Source of the DNA: Piscinibacter sp.
GTDB lineage: Bacteria > Pseudomonadota > Gammaproteobacteria > Burkholderiales > Burkholderiaceae_C
Length of the DNA: 57,216 nt
Direction: 5' to 3'
Assembly (NCBI GenBank): GCA_019635485.1
Contig: JAHBZL010000034.1
Span: 1 to 57,216, forward strand
The notes beneath the pieces are model-generated. The model ran no database searches, was not told where the DNA came from, and saw only the letters and a list, made by a program, of their open reading frames with translations. Every line of letters begins with the position of its first letter. The stretch's first letter is position 1. A program made the translations under genes and the position numbers. Positions 16,312 through 24,179 of this stretch are shown here, in pieces.

Positions 16312-16970
16312 CAGGCGCGCTCCGAGCGGTCCAGCGAGGGGCGCGCCGAGGCCGGCACCTCGCCCGGCACGCACTCGGGCAGCATGTCGAGCTCCGGCCA
16401 GTCGGGGTAGCTCGCGAGGCGCTGTGCGTACAGCTGCGCGTGCGCGGCAATGGCCGCGTCGTCGGCGCGGTGCGCGCCGTGCAGCAGCAGCGGCGGCACG
16501 AAGCGCAGGCCGCAGACCGTCGCGGTCTGCTCGTAGGGGGGCAGGAAGGCGTCGAAGAAGTAGCGGTTGTAGCTGGTCGGTCCGTACGAGGCCGCCGGGC
16601 CGCCGGTGCTGGCGGCGAGCCACAGGTCCCGGCCGCGCAGCGCCGTGCCGCCGGGACCGTAGGCCCAGCCGAAGGACAGCACCTCGTCGACCCAGAGCTT
16701 CATCAGCGGCGGCATGTGGTACCACTGGATCGGATGCTGCCAGACCACCAGGCGCGCGCCGGCCAGGGCGGCCTGCTCGGCGGCGACGTCGATCACGTAG
16801 TCCGGATAGAGCGCGTACAGGTCGCGCACCGCGATGCGCGCGCCGGCAGCCGCCGCGGCACGCGCCGCCTCGGCCATCGCCCGGTTGGCACGCGAGTGCT
16901 CGAGCTGCGGGTGGGCCAGCAGCACCAGCACCTCGGCGCTGGCCGGGAGAGGGTCGACGGGCTCCGGCAT
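16311..16970 (-). CDS. KefF-like NAD(P)H oxidoreductase, ancillary to the Kef antiporter
   Basis: 219 residues of the flavodoxin-like quinone oxidoreductase family: VLVLLAHPQLEHSRANRAMA (FMN binding), VWQHPIQWYHMPPLMKLWVD and the glycine-rich WLAASTGGPAASYGP. KefF/KefG proteins bind the Kef antiporter and are needed for full activity; they also reduce quinones. Direct four-base coupling to the antiporter gene supports that role. Start at 16970 chosen because the family N-terminus begins a few residues before AEVLVLLAHP; a longer in-frame ORF upstream overlaps the promoter region. Confidence 0.85.
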   Translation of the reverse strand: MPEPVDPLPASAEVLVLLAHPQLEHSRANRAMAEAARAAAAAGARIAVRDLYALYPDYVIDVAAEQAALAGARLVVWQHPIQWYHMPPLMKLWVDEVLSFGWAYGPGGTALRGRDLWLAASTGGPAASYGPTSYNRYFFDAFLPPYEQTATVCGLRFVPPLLLHGAHRADDAAIAAHAQLYAQRLASYPDWPELDMLPECVPGEVPASARPSLDRSERA

Positions 16971-17014
16971 ACGGTTGGGGGTTGCCCGCGATGGGCGCTG
17001 TGCGGCAGGCCCGC

Positions 17015-17020
17015 TACCAT
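17015..17020 (+). promoter_or_regulatory. -10-like element for the ParA gene
   Basis: TACCAT, 41 bases before the ATG at 17062. The overlapping bases read TATGGT on the other strand, which could serve the KefF-like gene. No good -35 is visible on either side. Confidence 0.3.
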
Positions 17021-17061
17021 AACCGCAAACCAACCAGCGCTCGACGAGGACGGAGGACCGG

Positions 17062-17679
17062 ATGCCGGTGATCGTGGTGGCCAATCCGAAGGGGGGCGTC
17101 GGCAAGAGCACCCTGTCGACCAACCTGGCCGGCTACCTGGCCTCGCGCGGCCACGCCGTGATGCTCGGCGACGTGGATCGCCAGCAGTCGGCACGCACCT
17201 GGCTCGCGCTGCGCCCGGCCCACCTGCCGCCGATCGCCAGCTGGGATGCGCTCGGCGAGGACGTCGTGCGCCCGCCCAAGGGCACCACGCATGTCGTGCT
17301 CGATACGCCGGCCGGCCTGCACGGCAAGCGGCTCGACGAGGTGATGAAGATCGCCGACAAGGTGCTGGTGCCGCTGTCGCCCAGCATCTTCGACATCCAC
17401 GCGACGCACGAGTTCGTGCGCCAGCTGCAGGCGCACCGGCGCAGCGACAAGGTGCAGGTGGCGATCGTCGGCATGCGCACGCGCGAGGGCACGATCTCGA
17501 CCGACCAGCTGCGCCACTTCCTCGAGGGCCTGAAGATCCCGCTGCTGGGCTTCCTGCGCGACACCCAGAACTACGTGCACCTGGCCGCCCACGGCCTGAC
17601 GCTGTGGGACGTGGCGCCCGGCCGCTTCGAGCGCGACCTGGCGCAGTGGGAGCCGGTGCTGAAGTGGGTGGAGGCGTGA
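17062..17679 (+). CDS. ParA/MinD-like P-loop ATPase (orphan)
   Basis: 205 residues. Deviant Walker A NPKGGVGKST at residues 8-17, switch I GDVDRQQSARTW, Walker B VVLDTPAGLHG. It is shorter than chromosomal Soj/ParA (about 260) and no parB or parS-like gene lies next to it. Orphan ParA-like ATPases of this size position cellular cargo such as chemotaxis clusters or act in plasmid-type partition; the cargo here is unknown. GGAGG precedes the ATG at good spacing. Confidence 0.85.
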   Translation: MPVIVVANPKGGVGKSTLSTNLAGYLASRGHAVMLGDVDRQQSARTWLALRPAHLPPIASWDALGEDVVRPPKGTTHVVLDTPAGLHGKRLDEVMKIADKVLVPLSPSIFDIHATHEFVRQLQAHRRSDKVQVAIVGMRTREGTISTDQLRHFLEGLKIPLLGFLRDTQNYVHLAAHGLTLWDVAPGRFERDLAQWEPVLKWVEA

Positions 17680-17764
17680 GGCGGGCCGGGCGCCGGGCCG
17701 CTCCCAAGCCGGCCGGCATCCCCGCGGGGGATCGACCGATGTGCCCATCGGGCGAGGGGCGGTC

Positions 17765-18217
17765 ATGACCGTCTTCGCCTCGCTGGACGAGCTGGCGCTG
17801 CGCGTCGGCGACGAGATCGGGACGAGCGACTGGATCACGGTCGACCAGGCGCGCATCGACGAGTTCGCGCGCGCCACCGGCGACCACCAGTGGATCCACG
17901 TGGACCCGGTGCGCGCCGCCGAGGGGCCGTTCGGCACCACCATCGCGCACGGCTTCCTGACGCTGTCGCTGCTGCCGGAGATGTCGGCCTCGGCGTTCGC
18001 GATCGACGACGTGCGCATGGGCGTCAACTACGGGCTGAACAAGGTGCGCTTCACCGCGCCGGTGCCCTGCGGCAGCCGCGTGCGCGGCGTGTTCCGGCTG
18101 CAGAGCTTCGAGCGCATCGAGGGCGGCGCGCAGGTCACGGTGGAGGTGACGATGCTGCGCGAGGGCTCCGACAAACCGGTCTGCGTCGCGGAGTCGATCT
18201 CGCGGCGCTACGTCTAG
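17765..18217 (+). CDS. MaoC-like dehydratase
   Basis: 150 residues, a single hot-dog domain. The R-specific hydratase signature is clear: FARATGDHQWIHVDP followed by GTTIAHGFLTLSLLPE, with catalytic Asp and His in ATGDHQWIH. These enzymes hydrate trans-2-enoyl-CoA to (R)-3-hydroxyacyl-CoA, which can feed polyhydroxyalkanoate synthesis or beta-oxidation. The ATG at 17765 has GAGGGGCGG upstream. It stands alone between the ParA gene and a two-component pair. Confidence 0.9.
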   Translation: MTVFASLDELALRVGDEIGTSDWITVDQARIDEFARATGDHQWIHVDPVRAAEGPFGTTIAHGFLTLSLLPEMSASAFAIDDVRMGVNYGLNKVRFTAPVPCGSRVRGVFRLQSFERIEGGAQVTVEVTMLREGSDKPVCVAESISRRYV

Positions 18218-18235
18218 GCCGCGCGGCGTCTGGGC

Positions 18236-18241
18236 TACGAT
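18236..18241 (+). promoter_or_regulatory. -10-like element for the regulator/hybrid-kinase operon
   Basis: TACGAT within GGGCTACGATGCGG, 33 bases before the ATG at 18275. It resembles other -10 elements in this window. No -35 match is evident. Confidence 0.3.
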
Positions 18242-18274
18242 GCGGCCCGGAACCACCCGCCGGGAGCCGACGCC

Positions 18275-19006
18275 ATGAAGGTCCTGCTGATCGACGACCA
18301 TCCGCTGATCCTGTCGGCGCTGCAGAGCGTGATCCAGGGCCTGGGCGACGACGTCACGGTGATCGGCGCCAACAGCGCCGCGGCAGCGCGCGAGACGCTG
18401 CAGCGCGACAACGACTTCGACCTCGTGCTGCTGGACCTCGCGCTCGGCGACGCGAGCGGCTTCGACGTGCTGTCCGAGTTCCGCCACCAGTACCCGGCGC
18501 TGCCGGTGGTCGTCGTCTCGGCCTCCGACCGCAGCAGCGACGTGATCCGTGCGATCGACCTCGGCGCGATGGGCTTCGTGCCCAAGCGGGCCAGCAACGA
18601 GGCGCTGTTCGAGGCGCTGCGCATGGTGATGTCCGGCGGCATCTACGTGCCGCCGATGGCGATGCGCACGTTCGAGACGGCGCCTGCCGAGACCGAGAGC
18701 GACACCGTGCCCAGCGTGCTGCGCGTGGTGCGCGAGAACGCCGACAGCACGCCGTTCCAGGCGCATCCGCCGCTCGAGTCGCTCGGGCTCACGCCGCGCC
18801 AGACCGACGTGCTGGCGCTGCTGCTGCAGGGCAAGCCGAACAAGCTGATCGCGCGCGACCTGAACCTGTCGGTCGAGACCGTCAAGGACCACGTCGCGGC
18901 CGTGCTGCGCACGCTGAACGTCAGCTCGCGCACCCAGGCGGTGCTGGCGGTCAGCCAGATGTCGCAGAAGGGCGGCGTCAACGCCTGGCGCAATCCGCCG
19001 CGGTGA
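18275..19006 (+). CDS. LuxR-family response regulator
   Basis: 243 residues: receiver domain (D7/D8, phospho-acceptor D54 in LVLLDLALGD, switch Lys in GFVPKRAS), a linker of about 50 residues, and a LuxR helix-turn-helix at about 170-230 (LTPRQTDVLALLLQGKPNKL, then LSVETVKDHVAAVLRTLNV). CGGGAG precedes the ATG. Its TGA overlaps the GTG of the following hybrid kinase, so regulator and kinase are coupled. Targets are unknown. Confidence 0.9.
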   Translation: MKVLLIDDHPLILSALQSVIQGLGDDVTVIGANSAAAARETLQRDNDFDLVLLDLALGDASGFDVLSEFRHQYPALPVVVVSASDRSSDVIRAIDLGAMGFVPKRASNEALFEALRMVMSGGIYVPPMAMRTFETAPAETESDTVPSVLRVVRENADSTPFQAHPPLESLGLTPRQTDVLALLLQGKPNKLIARDLNLSVETVKDHVAAVLRTLNVSSRTQAVLAVSQMSQKGGVNAWRNPPR

Positions 19007-20841
19007 GCGCCGTCGCCGCCGCCCCCGCCGAGTCCGCCGCGCCTGCGCAGGAGCCGGCGCGCCACTCGGCGCTCGGCGAGCAGGTGCTCGCCGTCTACGC
19101 GTACACGACGGCCACGCTGCTCGGGCTGGCGGCCGGCTTCGGCATGCTCGTCATGCTGTTCTGGGCCAGCACGCCGTGGGCCGTGATGCTGCCGTGGGCG
19201 CTGCTGTTCGTCGGCCTGTGGGCCGCGCGCGTGGTGCTGGCGCAGGCCTTCCGGCGCGTCGTGCGGCGCGGCGCCGGCAGCGTCGACTGGGAACGCTGGC
19301 ACCTGTACTGGAAGGCGCTGACGCTGGCGTCCGGCGCGACCTGGGGGCTGTCCGGCTGGATCTTCTACCAGCACGGCCAGGGCATCCAGCAGACCGGGCT
19401 GATCGTCGTCATCTACACCTTCTGCATCGCGGTGGTGCCGGTGCTGTCGAACCAGCCGCGCCTGTTCCTCGCCTACGTGATGCTGGGCTTCGCGCCGCTG
19501 ATCGTGCGCATCGCCACCGGCGGCGATGCGTTCAGCTACCAGCTGGCGGGCATGCTGCTGATCATCATCACGCTGACCACCGTGCTGGCGCGCAACTACC
19601 GCCAGGCGCTGCAGCGCGTGATCGACCTGAAGCTGCAGGCCGACGGGCTGCTCGACCAGCTGCGCATCGAGAAGCAGGCCGCCGAGGAGGCGCGCCGCGA
19701 GGCCGAGGTGGCGAACCGCGCCAAGACCCAGTTCTTCACCGCCGCCAGCCACGACCTGCGCCAGCCGCTGCACGCGATGGGCCTGTTCGCCGAGGCGCTG
19801 CGCCAGCGCACGCACGAGCCCGAGGTGGCCAACCTCGTGAACAGCATCAATGCGTCGGTCGATGCGCTGGAAGGCCTGTTCTCCGAGCTGCTGGACATCA
19901 CGCGCATCGACAGCGGCGGCGTGCAGGTCGACCCGCAGCCGGTGCAGATCGGCGACATCCTGCGCAAGCTGCGCCTGCACTTCGAGCCGACGGCGTTCGA
20001 GAAGGGCCTCGCGCTGCGGCTGCGCGGTGGCCAGCACGTGGTGCATGCGGACCCGCTGCTGGTCGAACGCATCCTGCGCAACCTGGTCAGCAACGCGATC
20101 CGCTACACCAACGACGGCACCGTGCTCGTCAGCGCGCGCCGGCGCGGCGGCCGCGTGCTGCTGCAGGTGTGGGACACCGGCCTGGGCATCCGCCCCGAGG
20201 AGCAGGCGCGGATCTTCGAGGAGTTCTACCAGGTGCCCAACACGCCGGCCGTCGCGGCGCACCAGCGCAAGGGCCTCGGTCTCGGCCTGGCGATCGTCAA
20301 GCGCCTGGCCGACCTGATGAACGCGCCGCTGACGCTGCGCTCGACGCCCGGCGAGGGCACGGTGTTCACGCTCGAGCTGCCGCCCGGCGAGAAGCCGCGC
20401 GCCGCGCCGGCCGCCGTGCCGGGCAAGGGGCCGCTCGGGCTGACGCTGCACGGCCGGCTGATCGTCGTGGTCGAGGACGAGCCCGCGGTGCGCAGCGGCA
20501 TCGAGGTGCTGCTGCAGGGCTGGGGCGCGGACGTCGCGGCGTTCGACAGCGTCGCCGAGGCGACCGACTGGGCCGGTCGCAGCGACCCGTCCCAGGTCCG
20601 CCCCAGCCTGCTGATCGCCGACTACCGTCTCGAGAGCGGGCGCAGCGGCATCGACGCGATCGTCGCGCTGCGCGAGCGCTTCGGCGCCGCGCTGCCGGCC
20701 ATCGTCGTCACTGGCAGCACGATGAGCACGCTGGACCGCGAGGCGCAGGAGAAGGACTTCCACCTGCTGATCAAGCCGGTGGTGCCGAACAAGCTGCGCG
20801 CGATGATCGCGTTCAAGCTGGGAGTCAAGGCCGGCGCGTGA
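19003..20841 (+). CDS. Membrane hybrid histidine kinase with C-terminal receiver
   Basis: 612 residues from the GTG at 19003 (GTGA overlap with the regulator). About six membrane segments occupy residues 25-200, with no periplasmic domain. A coiled coil is followed by HisKA with H250 in AASHDLRQPLHAMGLF, HATPase with NLVSNAIRYT, WDTGLGI and GLGLGLAIVKRL, and a C-terminal receiver with phospho-acceptor D540 (LLIADYRLESG). The layout, membrane bundle without loop domain plus terminal receiver, fits a sensor of membrane state or a hydrophobic signal. The C-terminal receiver may relay to, or compete with, the partner regulator. Confidence 0.88.
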   Translation: MSAVAAAPAESAAPAQEPARHSALGEQVLAVYAYTTATLLGLAAGFGMLVMLFWASTPWAVMLPWALLFVGLWAARVVLAQAFRRVVRRGAGSVDWERWHLYWKALTLASGATWGLSGWIFYQHGQGIQQTGLIVVIYTFCIAVVPVLSNQPRLFLAYVMLGFAPLIVRIATGGDAFSYQLAGMLLIIITLTTVLARNYRQALQRVIDLKLQADGLLDQLRIEKQAAEEARREAEVANRAKTQFFTAASHDLRQPLHAMGLFAEALRQRTHEPEVANLVNSINASVDALEGLFSELLDITRIDSGGVQVDPQPVQIGDILRKLRLHFEPTAFEKGLALRLRGGQHVVHADPLLVERILRNLVSNAIRYTNDGTVLVSARRRGGRVLLQVWDTGLGIRPEEQARIFEEFYQVPNTPAVAAHQRKGLGLGLAIVKRLADLMNAPLTLRSTPGEGTVFTLELPPGEKPRAAPAAVPGKGPLGLTLHGRLIVVVEDEPAVRSGIEVLLQGWGADVAAFDSVAEATDWAGRSDPSQVRPSLLIADYRLESGRSGIDAIVALRERFGAALPAIVVTGSTMSTLDREAQEKDFHLLIKPVVPNKLRAMIAFKLGVKAGA

Positions 20842-20894
20842 ACCCCGGACGCCGGGCCGTCCGTTCAACCGGGGACCTACTGGAGGGAATGCCC

Positions 20895-21254
20895 ATGAAC
20901 TGGTTCATCGACGTGGTCAAGAAGTACGCGGTCTTCAACGGGCGCGCGCGCCGCAAGGAATACTGGATGTACGTGCTGTTCTACATCCTGATCTACGTCG
21001 GCCTGTTCATCATCGAGTCGCTGGTCGGCAGCCCGGGCATCCTGGTGCTGATCCTCGGCCTCGGCCTGCTCGTGCCCAGCATCGCGGTGACGATCCGGCG
21101 CCTGCACGACACCGACCGCAGCGGCTGGTGGATCCTGATCGGCTTCGTGCCGCTGGTCGGCGGCATCGTGCTGCTGGTCTTCATGTGCCTGGACGGGACC
21201 AGCGGCGCGAACCAGTACGGGCCCGATCCGAAGGGCGCGGCCGCGCCGGCCTGA
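20895..21254 (+). CDS. DUF805 membrane protein
   Basis: 119 residues. It begins MNWFIDVVKKYAVFNGRARR, the usual DUF805 opening with FxGRARRxEYW, followed by three hydrophobic segments, TIRRLHDTDRSGWW and the tail GANQYGPDP. The function of the family is not established. GGAGGG at 20882-20887 favours the ATG at 20895 over the ATG two codons upstream at 20889, which would sit almost on the ribosome site. Confidence 0.88.
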   Translation: MNWFIDVVKKYAVFNGRARRKEYWMYVLFYILIYVGLFIIESLVGSPGILVLILGLGLLVPSIAVTIRRLHDTDRSGWWILIGFVPLVGGIVLLVFMCLDGTSGANQYGPDPKGAAAPA

Positions 21255-21277
21255 GAGCGACCGGCCGGCGCGTGGCC

Positions 21278-23959
21278 TCAGCGGCGCGCCGGCCGCTTCG
21301 GCGGGCTCCCGAACGGCTGCACCACGCCGTCGACCTCGATCTTCAGCACGCCGTCGGTGTCGATGAACAGGCGGCCGATCGGCACGCCGCCGGTGCTGAG
21401 GATGACCTCGCCCGACACCACCAGCCCGCCGGCGGTCACCGACAGCTGGTACGCCCCGCTGCCGACGTAGCCCACGCCGGCGACCGTGAACGCCAGGTTG
21501 TTGTACGTCACGTTCAGCCCGACGGGCTGCCCGCTGGCCGTGACCTCCGTGTCGGTCGTCACCACCGATCCGCCGCTGAAGCTCGCGCTCAGGCCGCTGC
21601 CTTCGTTGCGCAGCGTCGCGCCCGCCCCGGGCGTGAAGCTCTCGACGAAGACGGTGTTGGCGCCCGAGATGGACTCGTTCACCGCGGCGCTGGCGGACCC
21701 GTTCGCCGTGATGTCGAACAGCACCGTGCTGCCGAAGCGGTCGGTGACCCGCATGTTGCTCACGTTCATCGTGGCCGACGCGATGTCCGGATTGAGCGAC
21801 GTGATGCTGAAGTTCACCGAGGTCTGGCCGTTGTAGGTCGTGTCGTTGTCGTCGCAGGCGATCGCGACGGCGCCGGTCGTCCCGGTCGTCGGCACCAACT
21901 GGCCCGGCGTGACCGCCGCACCGTTCAGCGTCACCGAGAGCGTGCCGCTGCTGCACACGGTGGCCGGATCGATGAACGCCGTGCCCTCGTCCGTCGTCGC
22001 CTCGAACGGCAGCAGGCCGGCCTGGCTGAACAGCGGCGCCATCCCGAGCAGGCGGACCAGCTCGATGCGGCTCGCGACGCTGCCGGTGGTCACGGTCAGC
22101 GTCGCGTTGGCGCTGGTGACGCTGCCCTGGCTGTTGCTGACGACGACGCTGAACACCGCGCCGTTGTCGGCCTGTGTCGCCGGCGGCGTGGTGTAGCTGG
22201 AGGCGGTCGCGCCGGCGATCGGCACGCCGTTACGGCGCCACTGGAAGTCCGGCGCCGGCGATCCGGTCACCGAGACGCTGAACTGCGCGGTCTGGCCGAG
22301 GCCGACCGTCCGGTTCTGCGGCTGCGCCGTGATGGTCGGGGCCGAGAGCACCGGGCCGGTGACGCTCAGCGTCGCCTCGGCGCTGAGCACGCTGCCGCCG
22401 GCGTTGCTGACGCGCACGCGGAACACCGCACCGTGGTCCGCCAGTGCGGTCACCGGGATGGTGTACGCCGCGCCGTTGGCACCGGCGATGTCGGTACCGT
22501 CTCGCTGCCACTGGTAGGCCAGCGGCGCCGTGCCCGTGGCCGTGACGCCGAAGGTCGCGGCGGCACCTGCAGGAACGGCAAGCGAGGCCGGCTGCATCGT
22601 GATCGTCGGCGGCACCGGTGCCGCCACCGTCAGCGTCGCGCCGTCACTGGTCACCGAACCCGCGGCGTTGTCGACGACGACGTCGAACACGGCGCCGTCG
22701 TCGTCCTGCGCGACGGCGGCGATGAAGTGCACGTCGCCGCGCGCCCCCGCGATCGGCACGCCGTTGCGCCGCCACTGGTAGGCCAGCGGCCGCGTGCCGC
22801 TGGCGACGACGGCGAAGTAGGCGCTGCCGCCGGTGAGCGCCGCAAACGCCTGCGGCTGCTGCACGATCGTCGGCGGCTGGGCGGCAGCGGAGATCACCAG
22901 GCAGACCGGCAGCGTGATGTCGGACTCGGCGGGCCCGGCGACGACGCTGTTGGAGGTGTTCGCACCCTCCACGTGAATCGTCGCCTGGCCGCCGCGCAGC
23001 AGCGCGAGTCGGAAGTGGCCCTGTGCATCCAGACCCGTGGTCGCGCTGCCCGCGTAGTCGAGGCCGACGCTGATCGCCAGGCCCTGGGTCACCGGCGCAC
23101 CGGTGTCGGTGACGGCGCAGCCGTCGACGAAGATCGTCGCGGCGACCTGGTCGGCATTCCAGGTCGTGAAGTGCGTGACGCTGCCCTCGTACCAGCGCTC
23201 GCTGCCGCTGCCGGCCAGCACGGCGTCGCCTTCCTGCACCCAGCGCCCGGTGCTCTCGTCGAGGTAGAAGAGCGGGATCGTGGAAGGCACATCGGCCGAG
23301 CGCGAGGCGAGCGGGATGCGGATCGTTGCGCTGCTGCCGGCCTTCAGCTGCAAGGCCGCGCCGTTGCTATCCGTCAGCGTGACGTTGAGTGCGCCGAAGC
23401 TCTCGAGGGTCTCGCCTGCGCTGGTGGTGAAGTCGCCCGGCATGCTCTGCGGGTCGGTCCCCGGGTCGATCGGCGTCACCCGCACCGTGACGGCACCGGC
23501 GGGTGCGGCGCCACCGGCGGCCGTCACCAGCGCGTCGGCCGGCAGGGCCACCTGTGCCGACGAGCCGGCGGCGCCGGCAACGCTGGCTTGCGCCGGATCG
23601 ATGACGGTGTCGGTGCCGGCACGCACCAGGCGTGCCGATGCCACCGCAGTCTGGTTGGCCACCACGGGCAGCGCGACCAGGCCGTCGAGGAAGTCTGCCG
23701 CCTGGATCTTCAGCAGCACGCGCGAGCCGGCTGCCACGTCCGTGAGCGTGAAGCGGCCGTCGGCATCGGTCGTGGCCGACTGCGCGCCGGCCGAGACCTG
23801 TGCGCCGGCCACCGGGCTTGCATCCGAACTCGCCACCACCGTGCCGGACACCGACCCCAGGGCCGGAGGAGGCGGCGCGTCGTCGCCTCCGCCGCAGGCG
23901 GCGACGCCGAGGCACAGCACGAGGGGTGCGAAAAGGCGGCGCAGGTGGTGCGTGGACAT
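21278..23959 (-). CDS. Large surface lipoprotein with carboxypeptidase-regulatory-like and three Ig-like domains
   Basis: 893 residues. Lipobox GVAAC with C22 lipidated, then a low-complexity Gly/Asp/Pro stretch. Residues about 35-110 look like a carboxypeptidase-regulatory-like fold (GSVSGTVVASSDASPVAGAQ). Residues 130-350 are beta-rich. Three Ig-like repeats follow at about 361-447, 448-540 and 541-622, each with P.I..QP, YQW or FQW, and a closing ATLTV. The C-terminal 270 residues are unassigned. Likely an outer-membrane or surface protein involved in binding. It is divergent from the unknown-protein/CHAT operon and shares its upstream region. Confidence 0.75.
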   Translation of the reverse strand: MSTHHLRRLFAPLVLCLGVAACGGGDDAPPPPALGSVSGTVVASSDASPVAGAQVSAGAQSATTDADGRFTLTDVAAGSRVLLKIQAADFLDGLVALPVVANQTAVASARLVRAGTDTVIDPAQASVAGAAGSSAQVALPADALVTAAGGAAPAGAVTVRVTPIDPGTDPQSMPGDFTTSAGETLESFGALNVTLTDSNGAALQLKAGSSATIRIPLASRSADVPSTIPLFYLDESTGRWVQEGDAVLAGSGSERWYEGSVTHFTTWNADQVAATIFVDGCAVTDTGAPVTQGLAISVGLDYAGSATTGLDAQGHFRLALLRGGQATIHVEGANTSNSVVAGPAESDITLPVCLVISAAAQPPTIVQQPQAFAALTGGSAYFAVVASGTRPLAYQWRRNGVPIAGARGDVHFIAAVAQDDDGAVFDVVVDNAAGSVTSDGATLTVAAPVPPTITMQPASLAVPAGAAATFGVTATGTAPLAYQWQRDGTDIAGANGAAYTIPVTALADHGAVFRVRVSNAGGSVLSAEATLSVTGPVLSAPTITAQPQNRTVGLGQTAQFSVSVTGSPAPDFQWRRNGVPIAGATASSYTTPPATQADNGAVFSVVVSNSQGSVTSANATLTVTTGSVASRIELVRLLGMAPLFSQAGLLPFEATTDEGTAFIDPATVCSSGTLSVTLNGAAVTPGQLVPTTGTTGAVAIACDDNDTTYNGQTSVNFSITSLNPDIASATMNVSNMRVTDRFGSTVLFDITANGSASAAVNESISGANTVFVESFTPGAGATLRNEGSGLSASFSGGSVVTTDTEVTASGQPVGLNVTYNNLAFTVAGVGYVGSGAYQLSVTAGGLVVSGEVILSTGGVPIGRLFIDTDGVLKIEVDGVVQPFGSPPKRPARR

Positions 23960-24020
23960 GGCTCCTCCGGGCGGGGTCGTTCGCGCCGATTCGACCCGAG
24001 GGGCGGCTGGCCGTGAACGG

Positions 24021-24047
24021 CGGGACTAGCGCGCGGCGCTAGTCCCG
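24021..24047. promoter_or_regulatory. 27-bp perfect inverted repeat in a divergent intergenic region
   Basis: CGGGACTAGCGC, spacer GCG, then the exact reverse complement GCGCTAGTCCCG: a 12-bp arm with a 3-base centre. It contains two copies of CTAG, a rare tetramer in proteobacteria. It lies 62 bases upstream of the Ig-lipoprotein start and about 50 bases upstream of a CAGAAT -10-like element (24074-24079) facing the CHAT operon. It could be an operator for a dimeric regulator or a strong RNA hairpin. Confidence 0.55.
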
Positions 24048-24179
24048 GCGCGCCGCAGGCGTTGGCCGCGATCCAGAATGACGGTCGTCTGCGCCACCGG
24101 AAGTCGACCATGGCCCTCAGTGCCGATTGCGCGGCACCGCATGCCCCTGCACACTGTCCGCCCCGGAATGGGGCAGGGC

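Noticed and set aside
17062-17679. ParA gene as a sign of a plasmid or integrated element
   Set aside because: There is no ParB, replication gene, integrase, tRNA junction or change in base composition around it.
17718-17732. Short GC-rich inverted repeat ATCCCCGCGGGGGAT between the ParA and MaoC genes
   Set aside because: Six-base arms of mostly G and C are common by chance here, and no T-run follows. Not listed as a terminator.
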